A DNA stretch of 9,922 nucleotides, from the NCBI GenBank assembly GCA_021798095.1, contig JAJZYL010000037.1, positions 1-9,922 of the forward strand. Reading direction: 5' to 3'. This document shows positions 1 through 5,374 of this stretch, piece by piece. The notes beneath the pieces were generated by a model. The model was not told where the DNA came from and did no database searches. It saw only the letters and a program-made list of their open reading frames with translations. Origin of the DNA: an archaeon. GTDB lineage: Archaea; Thermoproteota; Nitrososphaeria; Conexivisphaerales; UBA164. Numbering within the stretch: position 1 is the first letter of the stretch; the number at the start of each line of letters is the position of its first letter. Position numbers and translations under genes: made by a program.

Positions 1-768
1 ATAGACACCCGCTGATGCTGCTGCCTGTTCTCCGCCAAGCGTCTGACCGTCACCCCTGAACAGCAGGACGTCTGCACCGGCCGAGATCAATGACTGAGCA
101 CCTACAGAGCCGGCCGATACGTCAGCCCATGTCCCGGGGAAGTCATAGACGAATTTGATGCTTGAATTTACAGATCTGGCCCCTGCCATGAACGCATACC
201 CTATCTCTTCAGTGCTCGGAAATGAGAATCCAGCCTGATATCCAATGGTGCCTGTCTTTGATAGATATGCTGCAAGTACGCCCGCTGCGTACGCTCCATA
301 TGTTAAATTGTAATCTATGGCAAGTACATTAGTTTCAAGGGCCCCTGTATTAGGATTTGTAAAGTTTGTTAAATCCGCACATACGAAATATGTGTTTGGA
401 TAAGCAGCGGCTGCTGTCAGGACGGGCACCTGCCAACCATCCGCCGCGGCCCAGACGATCTGATAACCCTGACCCGCATAGTATTCAAGTGCAGCAGTAT
501 CCGCGGTAGTTGCCTCCCCCACGTTCTGGTCTATTGAGAAATTGTACCCGTAAATCTGCGAATCCTGAGCAAATGCTGTCGCTATATCCTGATTCCAGCC
601 AAAGTCATTTGCCTCCGACGGAAGGATTAGCGCTATCTTGAGCGTCTTGCTTGGCGGCGGTGCCGGCTTGCTCGACGATGTAGATAGGTAGTACGCATAG
701 CCCCCTATTCCTGCGATGACTATTATCACTATCACTATTATAGCTAAGATCGATGATTTCATTGCCAT
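1..768 (-). CDS. BMP-family substrate-binding protein, membrane-anchored, C-terminus cut by window edge
   Basis: This open frame of 256 codons runs off the left edge without a stop. Residues about 6-27 form one strongly hydrophobic segment (ILAIIVIVIIVIAGIGGYAY), followed by a Ser/Pro/Lys linker (SSSKPAPPPSK) and the mature domain. That domain starts KIALILPSEANDFGWNQD, which matches the opening strand and 'D-x-G-[FW]-N' loop of the BMP/PnrA/Med family (periplasmic-binding fold) of ABC solute receptors. These bind nucleosides or related small solutes outside the membrane. Later stretches (GYQIVWAAADG, YGAYAAGVLAAYLSKTGTIGY, GADVLLFRGDG) follow the family pattern. The hydrophobic segment contains no lipobox cysteine, so it is probably an uncleaved anchor. 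About 100 C-terminal residues are missing, since the family usually has 330-380 residues. ATG codons at 768 and 762 are both in frame, and the TATA-like box at 786-796 suits either as a leaderless start. Permease and ATPase genes, if present, lie outside the window. The ligand is unknown. Confidence 0.85.
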   Translation of the reverse strand, partial: MAMKSSILAIIVIVIIVIAGIGGYAYYLSTSSSKPAPPPSKTLKIALILPSEANDFGWNQDIATAFAQDSQIYGYNFSIDQNVGEATTADTAALEYYAGQGYQIVWAAADGWQVPVLTAAAAYPNTYFVCADLTNFTNPNTGALETNVLAIDYNLTYGAYAAGVLAAYLSKTGTIGYQAGFSFPSTEEIGYAFMAGARSVNSSIKFVYDFPGTWADVSAGSVGAQSLISAGADVLLFRGDGQTLGGEQAAASAGVY

Positions 769-785
769 GCATATTTACATGGTTC

Positions 786-796
786 TTTTAAATATT
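786..796 (-). promoter_or_regulatory. TATA-like box for the BMP-family gene
   Basis: On the minus strand this reads AATATTTAAAA, centred about 25 bases before the start codons at 768 and 762. That is the usual archaeal spacing from TATA box to transcription start. No Shine-Dalgarno sequence lies between it and the start, so the transcript is probably leaderless. Confidence 0.5.
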
Positions 797-872
797 AGCT
801 TAGGGCTTGAGCTATAATGCTGTTCAATAATATTATCTTTAACCCAAACTTAGGATAGCGCTCTCCATTGAC

Positions 873-1019
873 TTATACACAGGGGGACTGCTGTGCCTTC
901 AGCGATGCGTGCACGCTAGAGCTTGAGGTTCCACAAAGGGTGGTGCCACCTAGCCCCGCCCACCAGATTGAAGTTCCTTCGTTTAAAGCTAGGTTCACCC
1001 TGATGTATTGCCTTAATAT
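873..1019 (-). pseudogene. Remnant of the 3' end of a tnpB gene (IS200/IS605/IS607 type)
   Basis: A 48-codon stretch, open from just after a TAG codon to a TAA at 873-875, begins ILRQYIRVNLALNEGTS and ends in a Gly/Ser/Cys-rich tail (GGTTLCGTSSSSVHASLKAQ). The beginning resembles the 'D-x-N-A-x-x-N-I-L' end of the TnpB zinc-ribbon/RuvC region. The tail resembles the low-complexity ends of archaeal TnpB proteins. The rest of TnpB (about 350 residues) is absent. The sequence is GC-rich and structured compared with its surroundings, as expected where the omega-RNA scaffold overlaps the tnpB 3' end. After the stop comes a short dyad at 852-865 (GGATAGCGCTCTCC). Assignment is by pattern only. A neutral GC-rich spacer is the alternative. 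Confidence 0.4.
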
Positions 1020-1125
1020 CTAAAAACTACATTATAGAAAAGGGAAATTATTCGGCCATCATGGGGCATATCACTCGTACGTCTTGCTGTCCCATGAAAG
1101 ATAGATGGTGGGTTAATGATGGAGT
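1020..1125. other. Intergenic stretch with a 9-bp hairpin at 1060-1096
   Basis: No coding sequence is visible here. CATGGGGCA at 1060-1068 pairs with TGTCCCATG at 1088-1096 (one G-T pair, 19-base loop), about 30 bases past the stop codon of the enamidase-like gene. On the minus strand it is followed at 1050-1021 by pyrimidine-rich sequence with T runs, so the enamidase-like transcript may end here. The hairpin could equally be a remnant of a transposon end belonging to the neighbouring tnpB fragment. Confidence 0.35.
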
Positions 1126-2391
1126 TTAAAGCAGATATGTCTCTCCCGTGCTCTTCCAGTAGAATCGCGGCGGATCGAAAAGCGCGTCGTTCGGGTCACT
1201 AACGCCCAGGTCCTTACCATTTAACCTTATGTGCTTAGTCGTCGGCCTAGCGTCGCGGCCGCGGAGCGCAACTACCATTCCATCTACCATTATCATGGCA
1301 GTCCCCACCGTGTCGCCTGCCTCAATGGCCCCAAGGGCATCCTTGCCCACGCTGCCGGGCGGCCTGTCTATTATTATTGCATCAGCTTCATATCCTTTCT
1401 GTATCTTACCGGTGTTTATCCATTTGCGGTAAAGGTCGTGTGTATTACCCGTAGCCATGGCTATAGCTTTCTCAGCTGCAATATTACCCAAACTGGATAT
1501 TATGTTAACGGCTCTCTGTACAGCTACAGGGAAGTACCCCTGCCCCGTAGGCGTATCGCTCCCTACTAACAACCTGTTCAACTGGCCTTTCGTCTTCAAG
1601 TACTCTATTATCTGAATCGCCATCTTGAGATTCCCGTAAGGGACTAGCTCAAGCGCCATTGACGTTTCATCTATTAACGCTCTAGTGTCATCCCAGCTGC
1701 ACGCTGTGCTGCCGCCATTGATGTGCGCCAGCTTGTCCGGTTTTAGTTTCTTGATAAAATCGAGGTCAAGCTCCACTGCGCCCTTTAGCACCCCCGAGCC
1801 ATAATTGCTGGGAATGAACATGCCGTACTTCCTTGCGAAGCTGGCCTCCTCTAACAGCTCCTTAACGGTTAGATCCGAACTTCCTCCTATCTGTGCAACC
1901 CTCCAGATGCCTATATCCGCCATGTCCTTGAAATCTTGCTCCTTGAGCCCCTTCACCAGCGTGATACTGCCAGCGTGAACCTTTTGGGCGCCACCAGGCC
2001 TGTAGTTCTTCCAGGCTCTGTACGCGGCTATGGCCGTCGCCTTGACGCCGGCCGGATCCGGTGGGTAAAATAGGGGTAATCCTTCGAACTGGTTGAATTC
2101 ATCCATTACGGTTGTAATTCCCTGTAAAAGGGCTTCCTCCATCAACCCCACCATTCTCTGCATGGGAGAGTAATCACCTATGGATATATGGGTATGTGGA
2201 TCTATGTAGCCCGGCATGAGGACCATGCCGTTCGCATCTATGGTAACATCTGATTTACTGGGATTGGCCTCATCCCTGTAACCTATTCCACTAAATCTCC
2301 CGTTTTCAATGGTTACTGTATCGCCTTTAAGTATACCCTTATCCCAGTCCCCGCTTACGATCTTACCTATGTTCTCTATGGAAACCTTCAT
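1126..2391 (-). CDS. Enamidase-like amidohydrolase (amidohydrolase superfamily)
   Basis: The 421-residue protein follows bacterial enamidase from end to end. Enamidase opens the ring of 6-oxo-tetrahydronicotinate to give 2-formylglutarate and ammonia during nicotinate fermentation. Shared signatures include IENIGKIVSGD (5-15), the metal HxH motif in PGYIDPHTH (H66, H68), LAHINGG (H223), VGSDTPTG (catalytic/metal D279), AMATGNT (312-318) and the closing beta-sandwich stretch EADAIIIDRPPGSVGKDALG. The usual bridging Glu and a metal His of the bacterial enzyme align with Q167 and N196, so the metal centre may be altered. A C-terminal extension of about 30 residues (after 388) is rich in Asp, Pro and aromatics. 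A TATA-like box at 2418-2427 gives a near-leaderless start. The protein is cytoplasmic by lack of any signal. The substrate is probably a cyclic amide, enamide or N-heterocycle product, but nicotinate use is not shown. Transposon remnants lie on both sides in the same orientation. Confidence 0.85.
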   Translation of the reverse strand: MKVSIENIGKIVSGDWDKGILKGDTVTIENGRFSGIGYRDEANPSKSDVTIDANGMVLMPGYIDPHTHISIGDYSPMQRMVGLMEEALLQGITTVMDEFNQFEGLPLFYPPDPAGVKATAIAAYRAWKNYRPGGAQKVHAGSITLVKGLKEQDFKDMADIGIWRVAQIGGSSDLTVKELLEEASFARKYGMFIPSNYGSGVLKGAVELDLDFIKKLKPDKLAHINGGSTACSWDDTRALIDETSMALELVPYGNLKMAIQIIEYLKTKGQLNRLLVGSDTPTGQGYFPVAVQRAVNIISSLGNIAAEKAIAMATGNTHDLYRKWINTGKIQKGYEADAIIIDRPPGSVGKDALGAIEAGDTVGTAMIMVDGMVVALRGRDARPTTKHIRLNGKDLGVSDPNDALFDPPRFYWKSTGETYLL

Positions 2392-2417
2392 ATCAATCGT
2401 ATCTATTTTCCTTGCAC

Positions 2418-2427
2418 ATTAATTAAA
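2418..2427 (-). promoter_or_regulatory. TATA-like box for the enamidase-like gene
   Basis: The minus strand reads TTTAATTAAT, centred about 32 bases before the ATG at 2391, which predicts a leader of only a few bases. Just upstream, at 2429-2440, is a small inverted repeat, GTTTT-gt-AAAAC, that could be part of an operator or chance AT-rich sequence. Confidence 0.4.
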
Positions 2428-2446
2428 GGTTTTGTAAAACTACATC

Positions 2447-2644
2447 TTAAAACTTCTTATCGCGCTCGTAATGCTTTAGCAGTAGTGCCCGCATGATCTT
2501 CTTACGACCTTTTATACTCCGCCTTCCCTCAAATACTATTAAATATTCTAGGAAGAGTGCCATGATCATCTCTTTTGCGCTTGAAGTATATACGACTTCT
2601 ATTCCTAATGAAACCAGCTTTGCAAGGGCCGCCATACATATCAC
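2447..2644 (-). pseudogene. Possible C-terminal fragment of an IS607-type serine recombinase, or an unrecognised small gene
   Basis: This 65-codon frame opens with GTG (in-frame ATG at 2635). Its residues 8-33 (AKLVSLGIEVVYTSSAKE) and GRRSIKGRKKI resemble the last third of IS607-family TnpA resolvases. There a 'fFkslGveVvyts' strand is followed by a helix and a G-[RM]-RS-x-K-x-[KR]-K motif. The catalytic serine domain and helix-turn-helix are missing, so it would be a fragment. Against simple decay, a TATA-like box (2663-2672) and a purine-rich AAAAAGGAAAA lie directly before the GTG, so a short protein could still be made. The C-terminus is strongly basic. I am not certain of the family. Confidence 0.35.
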
Positions 2645-2662
2645 ATTTTCCTTTTTAAGTAC

Positions 2663-2672
2663 ATAAAATATA
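2663..2672 (-). promoter_or_regulatory. TATA-like box before the small recombinase-like frame
   Basis: The minus strand reads TATATTTTAT, centred about 23 bases before the GTG start at 2644. It is AT-rich in an AT-rich stretch, so it could be chance. Confidence 0.25.
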
Positions 2673-2807
2673 TGGAAATTTCTAAAAATTAATTAAGCTC
2701 AGGCAATGGCGGATAATAGGCAGCATTATACCTTTCATTTCTCCTCCCCTGCCATCTATGTTTTTCTTTCCGCCGTTTTTATCGCATAAATTCGTAAATA
2801 GTTTACG

Positions 2808-3184
2808 CTAGGACCTTAACAGTACTGTAGCCCTCACTACGCTGAAATTGATACACATGAACATGGCTCTGACGCTGACCCTAGTTATAGCTGTGACATA
2901 CATTTTGGTAAACTGAGAAACCCTCCTCATGACAACATATGGGTGCTTCACATGCACCTTTATGGTGCAAAGGATCCTGTTAACCCCCATATCCTCCTCT
3001 GAAAGCGGATGGCCCCTTGCCTCTCTTATCGCTATTTAAGTTCCCCTGTCGCCGCCTTTAGCTTCATTTTCCTTTCTCTTTATCATACCTCCTACAGTTG
3101 GCTCGCCCGAGCCAGCCTCAAGCATCGTTGAGTCTTGGAGGTGGGCATTGTCCTTGCTGGCCTCAACCTTCTTTTCTCTCACTT
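2808..3184 (-). pseudogene. Decayed IS5-like (DDE) transposase, C-terminal part
   Basis: One reading frame carries both halves of this remnant and is interrupted by a TAA at 3036-3038. The upstream half reads VREKKVEASKDNAHLQDST then MLEAGSGEPTVGGM. The downstream half, after the stop, reads GHPLSEEDMGVNRILCTI, then KVHVKHPYVVMRRV and FTKMYVTAITRVSVRAMF, ending at TAG 2808-2810. 'V-x-H-P-[YF]-x-V-M-[KR]-R-V-x-x-F' followed by 'T-x-x-R-V-x-[VA]' and a closing helix with N or F is the pattern of the C-terminal end of IS5-type transposases, including the catalytic Glu region (here K/H where V-E-H is usual). The catalytic Glu appears replaced by Lys (VHVKHP), which together with the stop says the gene is dead. 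The N-terminal half is missing. Family call is by pattern. Confidence 0.5.
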
Positions 3185-3355
3185 TTAGGAAGACAACACC
3201 ATTATCTCTGACCCATTCTTGAGCAGCTAGTCTTCGAAGAAGCTCAGTATCTCCCCATCCCCGTTCGGTATTCTCTTCTCTTTTACCAATTTCCCGCTAT
3301 CCTCTACCAGTGCAACCTCAACGCAGTTCTTGTGTAGACCAAAGCCTGCGGACAT
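3185..3355 (-). pseudogene. Decayed IS110-family (DEDD) transposase, N-terminal fragment
   Basis: From an ATG at 3355 the frame reads MSAGFGLHKNCVEVALVEDS, then GKLVKEKRIPN, with FFED just before a TAG at 3227-3229. In the same frame after the stop it continues LLKNGSEIMVLSS. IS110-family transposases start with 'G-[IL]-D-[VL]-H-K-[NK]-x-x-x-V-A-[LI]-V' and reach 'x-G-S-E-[IV]-V-M-E-S-S' about 55 residues later, so the order and spacing fit well. The first catalytic Asp of the DEDD set is replaced by Gly (GFGLHK), there is an internal stop, and everything beyond residue 55 is gone. The frame abuts the IS5-like remnant, suggesting one element was broken by the insertion or deletion of another. 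Confidence 0.65.
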
Positions 3356-3466
3356 GCGTTCGATATCGTTCGAGTTTCGCTTATGCTTTCCGTTCGCATA
3401 TGATTAATAAAAAACTACAGGTTTTATGGTAAAGAAAATATACATGAGGCAGTCATAACCGTTATT

Positions 3467-3494
3467 GTTAAAGCATAACAAACATTATGCTAAC
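3467..3494. promoter_or_regulatory. Inverted-repeat operator candidate before the oxidoreductase-aldolase operon
   Basis: AGCATAA (3472-3478) and TTATGCT (3485-3491) are perfect reverse complements separated by six bases. The symmetry extends outward to GTTA on the left and AAC on the right, with one extra A in the left arm. It ends at the start of the putative TATA/BRE region, where an archaeal repressor would block the transcription machinery or an activator would touch it. The binding protein is not identifiable. Confidence 0.5.
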
Positions 3495-3502
3495 ATTTAT
3501 CA
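3492..3502 (+). promoter_or_regulatory. Putative TATA-like box for the operon starting at 3528
   Basis: AACATTTATCA is centred about 30 bases before the ATG at 3528. No Shine-Dalgarno-like sequence lies in between (AGATAATATAGATTAAC), so a leaderless or nearly leaderless transcript is likely. Confidence 0.4.
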
Positions 3503-3527
3503 ATGATACCAGATAATATAGATTAAC

Positions 3528-4517
3528 ATGAAATTAGGCATACATCTAAATGACAGGATGGCCTTAACTGATGTACTGCGATTTTCAATTATGGCTGAAA
3601 AGAAGGGTTTTCATTCAGCTTGGTTTGCCGAAGCAAGATGGGCAAGGGACGCGCTTATACCTATGGGGCTGGCACTTAAGGAAACTAAAAAGATGATGGT
3701 CGGCACGGCGATAGTAAGCGATTGGACAAGAAACGTAGCCCTGCTTGCTTCAAGCCTAAATACTCTTAATGAGATTGCGCCGGGGAGAGTGCTCTTGGGA
3801 ATAGGGGGTGGAGATAGTTCACTGCTCAAAATGATGGGGATACAGAAAACGGCACCGCTTGCGCATCTCAGGGAATATGTATTAGCACTAAAGAGGTTAC
3901 TTTCGGGGGATGTGGTAAATTTAGAAGGGGAATTCATTAAAGTAAATGGAATATCCATAGGTAGCGCTAGAAACTTACCACAGATTCCAATATATATAGG
4001 TGGGACAGGCGAAAAGACCATCGGTTTAGCCGGTGCAATAGCTAATGGGGTGGTCCTTGATTATTTGATATCGCCAGAATCAACGGAAAAATATATATCA
4101 ATATTCCGAGAGGGGGCAAGGGCTGCAGGGAGAGATCCTGCGGAACTCCATGTTGCACAACTGGTATTGGTTTCCGCGGATGAGGATTTGGATAAAGCTT
4201 ATCAAGTATCAAAGTCCCACTTTTTAAAGTACTTTGATAGTATATATGACCTATTGCGCAACAACAGCAGGTTTAAGGCCGATGCGGAAGAAATAATGAA
4301 AATGGCGAAAGCAAATAAAGAGCCCACTGAGATAATAAAGATAATCCCTGATGACCTAGTGGATCAGCTTACAGCTACAGGCGATATGGCTCGCTGCAGG
4401 TCAAAAATTAAAAACTATATGAAAACAGGCGTCGATATCCCGATAATATATGTAATAAGTGGGAAGGTCAATAAAGCTATAGATGGACTATCTCCGCTTA
4501 CCTGGCCAAAGGCTTAA
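3528..4517 (+). CDS. Luciferase-like flavin or F420-dependent oxidoreductase (Mer-like)
   Basis: The 329-residue product is a bacterial-luciferase-like TIM-barrel enzyme. It opens MKLGIHLNDRMAL, followed by the 'E-x-x-G-F-x-x-x-W' helix (AEKKGFHSAWFAEA). Next come VGTAIVSDWTRNVALLASS and the 'TL-x-E-[IL]-[AS]-P-G-R-[VF]-x-L-G-I-G-x-G-D' segment (IAPGRVLLGIGGGD). These match methylenetetrahydromethanopterin reductase and related F420-dependent enzymes better than FMN monooxygenases. PQIPIYIGGTGEKTIGLAGAIANGVV is the conserved second half. Such enzymes oxidise alcohols, aldehydes or methylene carriers, or act as monooxygenases, and the substrate cannot be told here. It is the first gene of an operon, with the aldolase starting 25 bases after its stop. 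Its own start appears leaderless, directly after a dyad-bearing promoter. A C-terminal region (about 245-300) rich in Lys, Glu and Ile is less typical. Confidence 0.8.
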   Translation: MKLGIHLNDRMALTDVLRFSIMAEKKGFHSAWFAEARWARDALIPMGLALKETKKMMVGTAIVSDWTRNVALLASSLNTLNEIAPGRVLLGIGGGDSSLLKMMGIQKTAPLAHLREYVLALKRLLSGDVVNLEGEFIKVNGISIGSARNLPQIPIYIGGTGEKTIGLAGAIANGVVLDYLISPESTEKYISIFREGARAAGRDPAELHVAQLVLVSADEDLDKAYQVSKSHFLKYFDSIYDLLRNNSRFKADAEEIMKMAKANKEPTEIIKIIPDDLVDQLTATGDMARCRSKIKNYMKTGVDIPIIYVISGKVNKAIDGLSPLTWPKA

Positions 4518-4526
4518 CTGAAAGTT

Positions 4527-4534
4527 AAGGTGAG
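4527..4534 (+). promoter_or_regulatory. Shine-Dalgarno site of the aldolase gene
   Basis: AAGGTGAG lies eight bases before the ATG at 4543, in the short gap after the oxidoreductase stop. It supports translation of the aldolase as an internal operon gene. Confidence 0.6.
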
Positions 4535-4542
4535 TATATAAT

Positions 4543-5289
4543 ATGAACACGGGAAAGAAGCTCAGATTAAATAGGCTGTTTGGAGGCGACGGTAGATTAT
4601 TTATAGTAGCGATAGATCATGCGACATTCGGTCAAGTCAAGGGTCTGGAAACGATCAAACCGCTAGTTCAATCCATTATAGAGGGGGGAACCGATGGTTT
4701 TATAGCAAACCCGGGAACCATCACTCAAGTCTTGGCCGATTTGCAAGGAGTATCGGTCATTATGAATATACCATATGCGCCAAGTATGGTCAGATTCGCA
4801 GCAAAGCTTGGAGTAGATGCAATAAAAACATCATATTTTGGCAATCCGAACATTCCTGAAGACTATATAATCAAAATATCCAGGATAGCTGCTGAAGCGA
4901 ACGAATGGGGGATTCCCTATATACTAGAGCTCGATCCAGTAGACGACTTAGGTAAAACGCTTTACGATATAGAGGCTTTAAAGCTAATCTGTAAGGCGGG
5001 ATCCGAGCTAGGGGCTGATATTATTAAGGCTTCGTATGCAGGGCCAGCTGAAAGATATAGGGAAATCGTGGATGCATGTGAGGTGCCCATAATAATAAGA
5101 GGGGGGGAAAAAATGAGTAGTACGGCCGATTTCCTAGATATAATTGCCGATTCAATAAAGGCAGGAGCAATAGGGGCCGCTATAGGCAGGAATATTTGGC
5201 AAGAACGGAACCCAAAACTAATATCCTCTATAGTATGGAAGTTAATCCATGGTAAATTATCGAAGAATGCGGCTTTAAAGCTGTTATAA
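4543..5289 (+). CDS. DhnA/DeoC-type class I (Schiff-base) aldolase
   Basis: The 248-residue protein belongs to the archaeal class I aldolase group that includes fructose-bisphosphate aldolase (DhnA), 2-amino-3,7-dideoxyheptulosonate synthase and the LsrF/LacD relatives. Signatures: FIVAIDHATFGQVKGLE (catalytic-site Asp25), GGTDGFIANPGTI, GADIIKASYAG with Lys162 as the likely Schiff-base lysine, VPIIIRGGEKM where the family has a 'GG-x-K' phosphate loop, and AGAIGAAIGRNIWQ, the closing phosphate-binding 'G-R-N-[IV]-[FW]-Q'. Length is close to the 250-270 expected. The retained phosphate-binding motifs suggest a phosphorylated substrate. Whether that is fructose 1,6-bisphosphate, a shorter ketose phosphate or a deoxy-sugar is not decided by the sequence. 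The gene is second in the operon, and the next gene follows after 85 bases. Confidence 0.85.
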   Translation: MNTGKKLRLNRLFGGDGRLFIVAIDHATFGQVKGLETIKPLVQSIIEGGTDGFIANPGTITQVLADLQGVSVIMNIPYAPSMVRFAAKLGVDAIKTSYFGNPNIPEDYIIKISRIAAEANEWGIPYILELDPVDDLGKTLYDIEALKLICKAGSELGADIIKASYAGPAERYREIVDACEVPIIIRGGEKMSSTADFLDIIADSIKAGAIGAAIGRNIWQERNPKLISSIVWKLIHGKLSKNAALKLL

Positions 5290-5360
5290 ACAAAGCATTT
5301 TGGACATAAACCGTGCAAAGCGCAATGGAAACATATTTCAAATGCATCTAAACAATTAAA

Positions 5361-5369
5361 GGCGGAGGA
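5361..5369 (+). promoter_or_regulatory. Shine-Dalgarno site of the FAD oxidoreductase gene
   Basis: GGCGGAGGA ends five bases before the ATG at 5375 and is the strongest ribosome-binding site in the window. It decides this start and indicates that the gene is read from a longer transcript, probably together with the aldolase. Confidence 0.65.
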
Positions 5370-5374
5370 TATAG

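Noticed and set aside
1229..1569. Two overlapping plus-strand frames within the enamidase-like gene
   Set aside because: They are antisense to a gene with strong family support and show no domain pattern, so they are coding shadows.
3611..4021. Minus-strand frame of 136 codons
   Set aside because: It lies entirely antisense to the luciferase-like oxidoreductase, is rich in Ser and Pro, and has no recognisable motif.
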